DNA of 64,000 nt, taken from NCBI RefSeq assembly GCF_026017845.1, contig NZ_CP100416.1, forward strand, positions 510,972 through 574,971. Reading direction: 5' to 3'. The DNA comes from Amycolatopsis mediterranei. GTDB lineage: Bacteria; Actinomycetota; Actinomycetes; Mycobacteriales; Pseudonocardiaceae. The notes beneath the pieces were generated by a model. That model was given only the letters and a program-made list of their open reading frames with translations, did not search any database and was not told the origin of the DNA. The translations under genes and the position numbers were made by a program. This document shows positions 36,144-44,056 of this stretch, one piece after another (the stretch's first letter is position 1; the number at the start of each line of letters is the position of its first letter).

Positions 36144-38272
36144 TGGGTCCCGGCTGGTACCTGCGCCGGCTGTCCCGGATGGGGCCGGCGGAGGTCGTCG
36201 GCCGCGCGCGGCACGCCGTCGTCCAGCGGCAGTGGCGGTCCGCGCTGCCGACGCCGCCCGATTGGCCGTCGCACCCGCGCTTCACCGCGACGCTGCCCGC
36301 CGGCGTGCTGGGCAAGGTGTCCGGCGAGGCGGTCAAGCGGCTGCTGGCCACGGCCGACGAGCTGATGGCGGGCCGCGCGGAGTACTTCGGCGTCGAGCGC
36401 ACGGATTTCGAGGCGCCCGACTGGTTCCTCGACCCGAAGACCGGGCGTCGCGCGCCCTCGGACGAGTACGCGTTCGACGTGCCGTACCGGTCGGAGGACA
36501 CGGTCGGCGACATCAAGCAGATCTGGGAGCCGTCGCGCCACCAGCACCTCACCGTGCTGGCCGCGGCATACGCCCTGACGGGTTCTTCGGCGTACGCGGT
36601 TCGCGTGGCGGAGCACCTGCGGTCTTGGTGGGCGGCGAATCCGCCGTTGCGAGGGCCGCACTGGGTGAGCGGTATCGAGCTGGGCATCCGGCTCCTGTCG
36701 TGGGTCTGGACGCGCCGCCTGCTCGACGGCTGGGCGGGTGCCGCGGAACTGTTCGAGGAGAACCCGGACTTCCAGCTCCAGCTGTGGCACCACCAGAACT
36801 GGCTCGAGACGCTGCGCAGCCACGGCTCGTCGGCGAACAACCACGTGATCGCCGAGGACGCCGGGTTGCTGGCCGCGGCGTGCGCGTTCGGCTGGTTCCC
36901 GGAGTCGGCGGGCTGGCGCGCCGCGGCGATGCGCTCGCTGGACGTCCAGCTGGCGCGCAACACGTTCGCCTCCGGTCTCAACGCGGAACTCGCGTCGGAG
37001 TACCACGGCCTGGTGCTCGAACTCGGCCTGGCGGCGGCGATCGAGGCCGACGCCGCGGGCACGCCGGTGCCGGATTCGACGTGGGAGGTCCTGCTCCGGA
37101 TGACCGACGCCCTGGCGTCCATTGTGGACAACAGGCTCCGGCCGCCCCGCCAGGGCGACGCCGACGACGGCTTCGGCCTGATCGTCGACGGCGCGGCGAC
37201 TGACCGCTGGGCCTCCTTGCTGGGCTCCGGTGAGGCGCTGTTCGGCCGCCTGGACTGGTGGCCACCGGTCCCGGGCGACGACGTACGGACACCTCTGCTG
37301 GCATCGTTGGTGTCGCGGACTCCACGCGCTTCGGGCGTCCGCCCCGGCCGCCGTCCGGCGCACCTGCGCGACGCGGGAATGACGATCCTGCGTTCGGGCC
37401 CGCTGTGGGTCCGCTGCGACGGAGGTCCCCACGGATTCCTGTCGATCGCGGCCCACGCCCACGCGGACGCGCTCTCGCTGGAGGTCCGCCACGACGGCGT
37501 GGATGTGCTCGCCGACCCGGGCACGTTCTGCTACCACGGCGAGCCGCAGTGGCGCTCGTACTTCCGGTCGACGCTGGGCCACAACACGCTCGAGCTGGCG
37601 GGCCGCGACCAGTCGGTGTCGGGTGGCCCGTTCCTGTGGACCCGCCACGCGGTGACGAAGGTCCTGGAGGTCCACACCCCGGACAACGGACCGGCCCGCT
37701 GGTCGGCAGCCCACGACGGCTACGCCCCGGCAATCCACCGCCGCACGGTCGAGCTGGACGGCGAGGTCCTGAAGATCGTCGACGACGTGCTGGGCGGGGG
37801 TTCGCCGGGCGCAGCCCGCTTGGCGTTCCACTTCGGCCCGACGGTGACGGTCATGCTCGACGGCACCACGGCCCGCCTCCGCTGGACGGTCGCCCCGGAT
37901 GGGCCCGATTCGTTCGCGGAGGAGGGGAGCAGCGGCGGTTCCTCGGCCGACGGTGGGCGTGCGGCCGGTTCCCTGGTTGCCGATCCGCTGGTCGCCGGTG
38001 GCGGGCACGAGCCCGGTTCCGCCGCTGCGGGGGGCCGGGCCGGTTCCGTGGCTGCCGATCCGCTCGTCGGGCGGGTTTCCGGTTCGCTCGCCGGCGTTGT
38101 GCGCACCGCCGTCATGGAATTGCCCGCCGGACTCTCTTGGACCGTGCACCGTGGTGCTGCCGAGCCGCCGTTGGGCTGGTACTCCGCGGGGTTCGGGCGG
38201 AAGGAACCCGCCACCACCCTCATCGGCTCCGGGTCGCCCGGTCACCTCACCACCCTGCTCCGCTTCAGTTAG
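36140..38272 (+). CDS. Heparinase II/III family polysaccharide lyase
   Basis: 710 aa. The N-terminal (alpha/alpha) toroid (residues ~60-400) contains IWEPSRHQHL, ELGIRLLSW and SHGSSANNH. The C-terminal beta-sandwich begins near residue 430 with AAHAHADALSLEVRHDG and continues DPGTFCYHGEPQWRSYFRSTLGHNT, with His and Tyr residues that line the lyase active site in the family. No signal peptide is seen, so it may act in the cytosol or depend on non-classical export. ATG 36140 or 36143. A 75-bp imperfect duplication (37963-38069) lengthens a loop near residues 608-645. It probably trims or edits a uronate-containing polymer or oligosaccharide. Confidence 0.82.
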   Translation: MMGPGWYLRRLSRMGPAEVVGRARHAVVQRQWRSALPTPPDWPSHPRFTATLPAGVLGKVSGEAVKRLLATADELMAGRAEYFGVERTDFEAPDWFLDPKTGRRAPSDEYAFDVPYRSEDTVGDIKQIWEPSRHQHLTVLAAAYALTGSSAYAVRVAEHLRSWWAANPPLRGPHWVSGIELGIRLLSWVWTRRLLDGWAGAAELFEENPDFQLQLWHHQNWLETLRSHGSSANNHVIAEDAGLLAAACAFGWFPESAGWRAAAMRSLDVQLARNTFASGLNAELASEYHGLVLELGLAAAIEADAAGTPVPDSTWEVLLRMTDALASIVDNRLRPPRQGDADDGFGLIVDGAATDRWASLLGSGEALFGRLDWWPPVPGDDVRTPLLASLVSRTPRASGVRPGRRPAHLRDAGMTILRSGPLWVRCDGGPHGFLSIAAHAHADALSLEVRHDGVDVLADPGTFCYHGEPQWRSYFRSTLGHNTLELAGRDQSVSGGPFLWTRHAVTKVLEVHTPDNGPARWSAAHDGYAPAIHRRTVELDGEVLKIVDDVLGGGSPGAARLAFHFGPTVTVMLDGTTARLRWTVAPDGPDSFAEEGSSGGSSADGGRAAGSLVADPLVAGGGHEPGSAAAGGRAGSVAADPLVGRVSGSLAGVVRTAVMELPAGLSWTVHRGAAEPPLGWYSAGFGRKEPATTLIGSGSPGHLTTLLRFS
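37963..38069. repeat. 75-bp-period in-frame duplication inside the heparinase-like gene
   Basis: 37963-37994 and 38038-38069 are 32-base copies that begin GGCCGGTTCC and differ at three positions, 75 bases (25 codons) apart. They encode AGSLVADPLV and AGSVAADPLV within a Gly/Ser-rich loop that interrupts the beta-sandwich. Confidence 0.8.
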
Positions 38273-38281
38273 GACCCGCCC

Positions 38282-39808
38282 GTGACAGCCCGCCGCTTCC
38301 GACTCGGCCGTGCAGCTCCGCTGCTCGGTGTCCTGCTCACGGTCGCGGCGTGCTCGGGTGGCCCCGACACCGACGGTGGTCCGGCCCAGGCCACCGCGGC
38401 CCCCAGCGGGTCGGTCGCCGCCGTGTGTGACAAGCAGCCGGCGGGACCGGCCGCCGCGCCCGCGGGTGCCGTTGTCGTCGATCCCGCCGTGCCGGGGGAC
38501 CTGGCGGCGAAGACCCGCTCGGCCGGGTCGGGCACCACCTTCTGGCTCAAGGCCGGCAAGCACATCCTCGGCGACGACAAGTACGACCAGGTGTCCCCCA
38601 AGGACGGCGACGTCTACATCGGTGCGCCCGGCGCGGTCGTCGACGGCCGGAAGATCAACCAGTACGCCTTCACCGGCCACGCGGTCGACGTCAAGATCAC
38701 CTACGTGACCGTGCAGGGCTTCGCCGCCCCGCACGACGAAGGCGTGGTCAACCACGACTCCGGCGACGGCTGGGTGATCGAGCACTCGACCATCCAGGAC
38801 AACGACGGTGCCGGCCTCATGGCGGGCGCGCGCCAGCAGGTGCGCGGCAACTGCCTGCGCCGCAACGGCCAGTACGGGATGAACGCCTACTCCGGCGGCA
38901 CGCCGATCACCGCCCTCGTCGTCGAGGGCAACGAGATCGCCGGCAACAACACCGGCGACTGGGAAGCGAAGATCGACGGCTGCGGCTGCAGCGGCGGGGT
39001 CAAGTTCTGGGATGTCGACGGCGCCGACGTGCGCGGCAACTGGGTGCACGACAACCACGGCACCGGGCTGTGGGCCGACACGAACAACAACGACTTCCTC
39101 ATCGAGGGCAACCTCATCGAGAACAACGACAGCGCCGCGCTGATCTACGAGATCAGCTACAACGCCGTCATCCGGGACAACACGATCCGCAAGAACAACT
39201 GGGCCGACGGCCGCCGGTACGCCGACAAGAGCGACAACTTCCCGACGTCGGCGGTCTACATCTCCGAGTCCGGTGGCGAGCCGCGGATCAAGGCCCGCAC
39301 CGCGAAGATCGAGATCTCCCGCAACTACCTGGAGAACAACTGGTCCGGGATCACGCTGTGGGAGAACGCCGACCGGTTCTGCAACAGCCCGGCCAACACC
39401 TCCTCGGGCGACTGCACCCGGCTGGTGCCGTCCGTCAAGCAGTGCGCGGCCCCGGCGATCACCAGCGGCGCACTCCTGGCCGACTGCCGCTGGAAGACCC
39501 AGCACGTCGACATCCACGACAACAAGTTCGTCCTCGACCCGGCGGTCGTGGGCTGCCAGGCCTCCTGCGGCCGGATGGGCCTGCTGTCGAACTTCGGCAG
39601 CTACCCGGACTGGTCGCCGTACCGCGGCGACGCCGTCCAGGAATCGATCACCTACAAGCAGGACAACCGCTGGCACGACAACAGCTACGCCGGCCCGTGG
39701 ACCTTCATCGCGTACTCGGCCGACCGCGTCATCGAGATCGGCGAGTGGGAAGGTGCGCCGTACTCGCAGGACAGCGGGAGCACCTTCACCGCGCAGGGCG
39801 GGGGCTGA
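38282..39808 (+). CDS. Right-handed parallel beta-helix lipoprotein (paralogue 1)
   Basis: 508 aa. GTG 38282 starts a lipoprotein signal with lipobox TVAAC (Cys near residue 24). From residue ~120 the sequence is a run of beta-helix coils (NHDSGDGWVIEHSTIQDN, GNEIAGNNTGDWE, DNHGTGLWADTNNNDFLIEG). This is the carbohydrate-binding/CASH architecture of pectate lyases, epimerases and tailspikes. Several Cys pairs (GCGCSGG, CQASCGR) suggest disulfide-stabilised loops. The enzymatic residues cannot be assigned. It lies nine bases after the lyase gene, so a surface-bound polymer-modifying or -binding role is likely; AlgG-like epimerisation is one option. A paralogue on the other strand lies at 44057-45538. 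Confidence 0.8.
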   Translation: MTARRFRLGRAAPLLGVLLTVAACSGGPDTDGGPAQATAAPSGSVAAVCDKQPAGPAAAPAGAVVVDPAVPGDLAAKTRSAGSGTTFWLKAGKHILGDDKYDQVSPKDGDVYIGAPGAVVDGRKINQYAFTGHAVDVKITYVTVQGFAAPHDEGVVNHDSGDGWVIEHSTIQDNDGAGLMAGARQQVRGNCLRRNGQYGMNAYSGGTPITALVVEGNEIAGNNTGDWEAKIDGCGCSGGVKFWDVDGADVRGNWVHDNHGTGLWADTNNNDFLIEGNLIENNDSAALIYEISYNAVIRDNTIRKNNWADGRRYADKSDNFPTSAVYISESGGEPRIKARTAKIEISRNYLENNWSGITLWENADRFCNSPANTSSGDCTRLVPSVKQCAAPAITSGALLADCRWKTQHVDIHDNKFVLDPAVVGCQASCGRMGLLSNFGSYPDWSPYRGDAVQESITYKQDNRWHDNSYAGPWTFIAYSADRVIEIGEWEGAPYSQDSGSTFTAQGGG

Positions 39809-39809
39809 C

Positions 39810-41105
39810 ATGACAGCGCAGACCGGGCCGACCGGGCAGACAGCGCAGACAGGATTGGCCGGCCTTCGCGGCGACGCTGCGCCCGAACCCGCCTCCTCGA
39901 CGCCGAAGTGGGCGGGCGTGGCGTGGGCGCTGCTCATCCTCAACACGCTCGGCTCGACCGGCGCGAAGACGGTCCTCCCGCTGCCGCGGTCGGTCAGCCA
40001 GCTGGTCACCATGGGCTCGCTGATGACGGCGTTCGTGATCGCGCTGGCGCTGAACAAGCACCTGCGGATCCGCCCGAGCGCGTACCTGCTGCTGCTGACG
40101 GCGCTGCTGGGGACGAGCATCCTCTCCAGCGCCGACCTGCAAGAGGGTCTCGGCGCGTTGTTCCGCTGCTTCCGGCTCACGATGTTCGTCTCCACGCTTT
40201 GGCTGCTGACCCGCTGGTGGGACGGCGGGTTCGCGTTCGTCCGGTACCACATCCGCACGTACGCGGTCGTGCTCGCATCGGTGGCGGTCGGCCTGGTGAT
40301 CTCGCCCGGCAAAGCGATGCCGGAGGAGTACGGCGGCCGGCTCTCGGGCGCGATCTGGCCGCTGACCCCGCCGCAGATCGGCCAGTACGCGGCCGTCATC
40401 GCCGGGCTCACGCTCCTCCTCTGGTTCGGGCGCCGCACGACCTGGCGCAGCGCGCTGGTGATCGTCGTGCCGGTGCTGGGGTTGCTGATGCTTACCCACA
40501 CCCGCACGGCGACGCTCGGCCTCGTCGCCGGCCTCGCGGTGGCCTTCCTGTCGATGATGCTGACCAGCGCCCGCGCCCGGAAGGTGTTCGCGTGGACGGT
40601 CGGTGTCGGCGGGGTCGCCGGCGTGGTGCTCGCGGGTGCGTTGCAGACGTGGTTCCTCCGCGGCCAGAGCGCGGACAACTTCTCCAGCCTGACCGGCCGC
40701 GCGAAGGTGTGGGACGCCCTGCTGGAGGCCCCGCGGTCGACGGCGGACTACATCTTCGGGGTCGGGCTGACCGACAAGTCCTACGACGGCCTCCCGATCG
40801 ACAACAGCTGGCTCGCGATCTACCACGAGCAGGGGTTCGTCGGGATCGCGCTGGTGGCGGCATTCCTCCTCACGCTGGTCGTGGTGGCTGTGCTGCGGCC
40901 ACCGTCATTGGCTCGTGCGTGCGCGATCTTCCTGATCACCTATTGCATATCGGCCTCCTACACCGAAGCGGGGCTCGGCGACGCGTCGCCGTACCTGCTG
41001 CACTTGGCGGTCGCCGCGTCGCTGCTGGTCCGCGGGGTGCCGCAGTCCGACGAACAGGCATTCATCCCGACGAAGGGGGCAGACGTGCGAGGTGCAGGCG
41101 CGTGA
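39810..41105 (+). CDS. O-antigen polymerase/ligase (Wzy/WaaL-like) membrane protein
   Basis: 431 aa with about ten to eleven membrane segments. A larger outer loop before LIDNSW-type residues (GLPIDNSWLAIYHEQGFVG) and the segment LTHTRTATLGLVAGLAVAF match the O-antigen ligase/polymerase family. In the family, Arg and His residues in such loops bind undecaprenyl-linked sugar. It is the only polymerase candidate in the window and would join repeat units outside the membrane, with lengths set by the Wzz-like pair. ATG 39810 is two bases after the beta-helix stop. Confidence 0.82.
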   Translation: MTAQTGPTGQTAQTGLAGLRGDAAPEPASSTPKWAGVAWALLILNTLGSTGAKTVLPLPRSVSQLVTMGSLMTAFVIALALNKHLRIRPSAYLLLLTALLGTSILSSADLQEGLGALFRCFRLTMFVSTLWLLTRWWDGGFAFVRYHIRTYAVVLASVAVGLVISPGKAMPEEYGGRLSGAIWPLTPPQIGQYAAVIAGLTLLLWFGRRTTWRSALVIVVPVLGLLMLTHTRTATLGLVAGLAVAFLSMMLTSARARKVFAWTVGVGGVAGVVLAGALQTWFLRGQSADNFSSLTGRAKVWDALLEAPRSTADYIFGVGLTDKSYDGLPIDNSWLAIYHEQGFVGIALVAAFLLTLVVVAVLRPPSLARACAIFLITYCISASYTEAGLGDASPYLLHLAVAASLLVRGVPQSDEQAFIPTKGADVRGAGA

Positions 41106-42271
41106 AGGTGCTCGTGGTGCACAACCGGTACCGGTCCGAGCAGCCGAGCGGCGAGAACAACGTGGTCGACGCCGAGGTGACGCTGCTCGCCGACGGCGGC
41201 CATCAGGTGTCGTTGTTCGAACGCCGCAGCGACGACATCGCGGCGATGCCGCTGCCCCGCAAGGCCGCGGTGCCGCTGATGGTGCCGTGGAACCCGGCGG
41301 TGCGGAAGGAGCTCGCCGCTCGGCTGCGGGCTTCGCGCCCGGACGTCGTGCACATCCACAACACGTTCCCGCTGCTGTCGCCTTCGGTGGTCGCCGCGTG
41401 CGCGGACGCGGGGGTGCCCGCGGTCGCGACGCTGCACAACTACACGATGGTCTGCCCACCCGGCACGCTCCACCGCGACGGCCGCATCTGCACCGAGTGC
41501 GTCGGCGGCTCACCGCTGCCGGCGGTGAAGCACGGCTGCTACCGCGGTTCGAGCGCGGCCACGCTCCCGATGGCGGCGAGCATGGTCGCGAACCGGCGCC
41601 GGTGGTGGACGGGCGTTTCCCGGTTCTTCTGCATTTCGGCGGCCCAACGTGACCTCCTGGTTTCGGCCGGGATGCCCGGCGAGCGGATGGCGGTGAAGCA
41701 CAACTTCGTCACCGACCCCGGTGTCCGCCGCACCGGCGCCGGCCGGCACGTGCTGTTCCTCGGCCGCATCACCGAGGAGAAGGGGGTCGGCCTGCTGATG
41801 CGGGCGTGGGAGCGTCTCGGCGGCGCCCTGGGCGTGCCGCTGGTCATCGCGGGCACCGGCCCGATGCAGGACGAGGTCGCGGCCTGGGCGGCCGGCCGCC
41901 CGGATGTCTCGTACGTCGGCCTCCAGAACAAGGCGGAGTGCCGCGCCTTGACCGCCGACGCGGTCGCGGTGGTCGCGCCGTCGACGTGGCTGGAGGCCTT
42001 CGGCCTGGTGGTGGTCGAGGCGATGGCCGCCGGCGTGCCGACGGTCGCGGCCGCGCACGGCGCGTTCCCCGAGCTGGTCGACGACGGTGTCACGGGTCTC
42101 CTGCACGTCCCGGACGACGAGGCCTCGCTCGCCGACCGCCTGCGCGCGGTCGTCGGTGACCACAATCGCGAAATGGGCGACGCGGCCCGCGTCCGGTACG
42201 AGAAGGACTTCACGCCGGCGGTCGGCCTGGACCGCTTGATCGCCGGGTACGAGGCGGCGATCAAGGCGTGA
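41102..42271 (+). CDS. GT4-family glycosyltransferase
   Basis: 389 aa GT-B enzyme. N-terminal NNVVDAEVTLLADGGH and VHIHNTFPLLSP; C-terminal LFLGRITEEKGVGLLMRAW and the E-x7-E donor site WLEAFGLVVVEAMAAGVPTV are textbook GT4 features. A Cys-rich insertion (MVCPPGTLHRDGRICTECVG) near residue 118 occurs in a subset of such transferases. GTG 41102 overlaps the polymerase stop. It probably builds the repeat unit; donor unknown. Confidence 0.9.
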   Translation: MKVLVVHNRYRSEQPSGENNVVDAEVTLLADGGHQVSLFERRSDDIAAMPLPRKAAVPLMVPWNPAVRKELAARLRASRPDVVHIHNTFPLLSPSVVAACADAGVPAVATLHNYTMVCPPGTLHRDGRICTECVGGSPLPAVKHGCYRGSSAATLPMAASMVANRRRWWTGVSRFFCISAAQRDLLVSAGMPGERMAVKHNFVTDPGVRRTGAGRHVLFLGRITEEKGVGLLMRAWERLGGALGVPLVIAGTGPMQDEVAAWAAGRPDVSYVGLQNKAECRALTADAVAVVAPSTWLEAFGLVVVEAMAAGVPTVAAAHGAFPELVDDGVTGLLHVPDDEASLADRLRAVVGDHNREMGDAARVRYEKDFTPAVGLDRLIAGYEAAIKA

Positions 42272-42915
42272 GGCAGCTGGTCCGGACGGCGCCCCCGGCC
42301 CTGCCGGCCGTGCTGCGCGCTCCGCTGTCGATCTCGGCCGCCCTGGCGACGGCGGTGCTGGTCGCGCTCGGCATCCTCCACTTCCACGACTCGGGCCTGA
42401 CCGGCTTCGACGCCGCACTCCTCCCTTCGATCGACGGGGTCCGGCCGCCGTGGCGGTACGTCGCCCTGGTCTTCGACTTCGGTGGCGAACCGGTGGGCTC
42501 GGCGATCCTGATCGCGCTCCTTGCGGGGGTGTGCTGGCTGGTCCACCGTGTCCGGGCCGCCGTGCTGACGGTGCTGGGCGTGGTGGTCACGGTGGCGGTG
42601 ACGACAGTGCTGAAGCCGCTGGTCGGCCGCACCATCCACGGCGAGTTCCTGTCGTACCCGAGTGGGCACACGGCCATGGCGACGGCGCTCGCGCTGGTCA
42701 TCGGGCTGGTGCTCACCGAGCGCTGGGCGCTGGGGCGCGCGGCCGGGGTTTCCCTTGCGTTGGGGGTGGCCTTGGTGGCCGGCTTGGCGATGGGATGGGC
42801 CGAGGTGGCGTTGGGCGCGCACTACCCGACGGATGCTGTGGGTGGGTTCTGCGCCGCGCTGGCCGCGGTTCCGGCGACCGCTTGGGCGCTGGACCGCGTG
42901 GCCGATCGCCTCTGA
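42268..42915 (+). CDS. PAP2-superfamily membrane phosphatase
   Basis: 215 aa, five to six membrane helices. Phosphatase signatures are present in order: KPLVGRTIHG, then YPSGHTAMA, then GAHYPTDAVGG (catalytic His and assisting Asp). Such proteins dephosphorylate undecaprenyl diphosphate or phosphatidylglycerol phosphate. Last gene of the polysaccharide operon, so recycling of the lipid carrier released by the polymerase fits well. GTG start overlaps the previous stop (GTGA). Confidence 0.88.
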   Translation: MRQLVRTAPPALPAVLRAPLSISAALATAVLVALGILHFHDSGLTGFDAALLPSIDGVRPPWRYVALVFDFGGEPVGSAILIALLAGVCWLVHRVRAAVLTVLGVVVTVAVTTVLKPLVGRTIHGEFLSYPSGHTAMATALALVIGLVLTERWALGRAAGVSLALGVALVAGLAMGWAEVALGAHYPTDAVGGFCAALAAVPATAWALDRVADRL

Positions 42916-43010
42916 GGGGGCGCCCGCGGGGTGCTTGGTCGCCGACCGGCTCGGACCGGTGGTGGCGGCTGGTTGGTTGTACGGCGGGGCCTCGCAGCGG
43001 TGGCAGAGGC

Positions 43011-43036
43011 GCCGACCGCCTCGTGTGCCGGTCGGC
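43011..43036 (+). terminator. Hairpin in the 315-base gap after the plus-strand polysaccharide operon
   Basis: GCCGACCG and CGGTCGGC form a perfect 8-bp stem with a 10-base loop, about 95 bases after the PAP2 stop. The gap 42916-43230 has no recognisable gene. It is GC-rich with several CCGACCG-type repeats. Confidence 0.4.
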
Positions 43037-43230
43037 CTGGCCGTGTGGTGGGGTTGCGTGTCGGGGCGGCCGACAGGTCGCTGACTGCGCCGCCGAGCGC
43101 TCTGAGGAGGCCGGGGCTCGCTGCCGGACTGTTCGGAGCCGCCTTCGCCGGGGGAGGGGTTTCGAGGGGCGGTGTCGGTCCGGGCCGGTTCCGTTCGTCG
43201 GTGGGGGACCGACCTGTGAAGGAGACCCCC

Positions 43231-43845
43231 GTGATCCAGGACCTGATCGCCGCCGAGCGGCGGGAGCTTGCCGCCCTGTTCGAATCGCTGCCGCCGTCGG
43301 CGTGGACCTCGCCTTCGCTGTGCGCCGGCTGGCGGGTGGCCGAGGTGGTGGCCCACATGACCATGCCGTTCCGGTTCTCCACCGGGCGGTTCGTGCGGGA
43401 ACTGGCGAAGTCCGGTGGGCGCTTCAACGCCATGGCCGACCGCGTCGCCCGGCGCGAGGCCGCCGAACTCTCCCGCGAGGCGCTGGTCGCTTCGCTGCGC
43501 GACAACGCCGACCACCCGTGGCGGCCGCCGGGTGGCGGCGCTGAGGGCGCTCTGAGCCACGACGTGATCCACGGCCTCGACATCACGACCGCCCTGCAGC
43601 TGGAGCGCCGGGTTCCGCCGGTACGCCTTGAGGTCATCTTCGCCGCGATGAAGCCGAAGCAGATCAAGTACTTCGGCACCGATCTGACCGGCATTGCCCT
43701 GCGTGCCGATGACCTCGACTGGTCGTACGGCACCGGTACCCCGCTCACCGGGGCGGCCCAGGACCTCCTCCTCGTTCTCGGCAATCGGCGGTTGCCCGCC
43801 GGGCGTCTTCGGGGCGAACCGAGCGCACGGTTCACCAGGGCCTGA
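43231..43845 (+). CDS. Maleylpyruvate isomerase / mycothiol-dependent (DinB-fold) family protein
   Basis: 204 aa four-helix-bundle protein. Metal-site candidates are His in GWRVAEVVAHMTMPF and the pair in LSHDVIHGLDITTAL, the H...HDxxHGxD arrangement of mycothiol-dependent enzymes of actinobacteria. The start is GTG 43231, seven bases after AAGGAG; the long in-frame extension upstream is compositionally non-coding. Function is probably detoxification with mycothiol; it looks unrelated to the sugar operons. Confidence 0.75.
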   Translation: MIQDLIAAERRELAALFESLPPSAWTSPSLCAGWRVAEVVAHMTMPFRFSTGRFVRELAKSGGRFNAMADRVARREAAELSREALVASLRDNADHPWRPPGGGAEGALSHDVIHGLDITTALQLERRVPPVRLEVIFAAMKPKQIKYFGTDLTGIALRADDLDWSYGTGTPLTGAAQDLLLVLGNRRLPAGRLRGEPSARFTRA

Positions 43846-43964
43846 ACAAATCGTCCACTGTGGACGAGGGTGGCGGTCGGAGTGGTCATGTCTCCGACGG
43901 TACCGAACACACGTGCGAGCGCCATCGCTGAAAAGGGTGAACCCGGCGCTGTCCGAAACTCTCC

Positions 43965-44005
43965 GTTCGCGACTTTTCCCTTTGGTTTCAAGGGAAAACG
44001 CGAAC
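43965..44005. terminator. Long AT-rich hairpin between the two convergent polysaccharide regions
   Basis: GTTCGCG-AC-TTTTCCCTT and AAGGGAAAACGCGAAC form a 16-bp stem with a 2-base bulge and a 7-base loop. It lies between the MDMPI-type gene (+) and the beta-helix gene (-), whose stop is 51 bases away, so it probably terminates both transcripts. Confidence 0.65.
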
Positions 44006-44056
44006 ATCGGCGCTCGGTCGGTCAAAAACTGTCGGACCTCTCCGGCAAGCTTTTGA

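Noticed and set aside
35783..40678. A 1,631-codon open frame on the minus strand, antisense to the oxidoreductase, lyase, beta-helix and polymerase genes
   Set aside because: It is Arg/Ala/Pro/Asp-rich, has no domain, and mirrors well-supported plus-strand genes. Long antisense frames are expected at this GC content.
42931..43230. N-terminal extension of the mycothiol-dependent enzyme frame up to 42931
   Set aside because: The stretch is Gly/Arg/Ala-rich without helix pattern, and the ribosome site AAGGAG sets the start at 43231.
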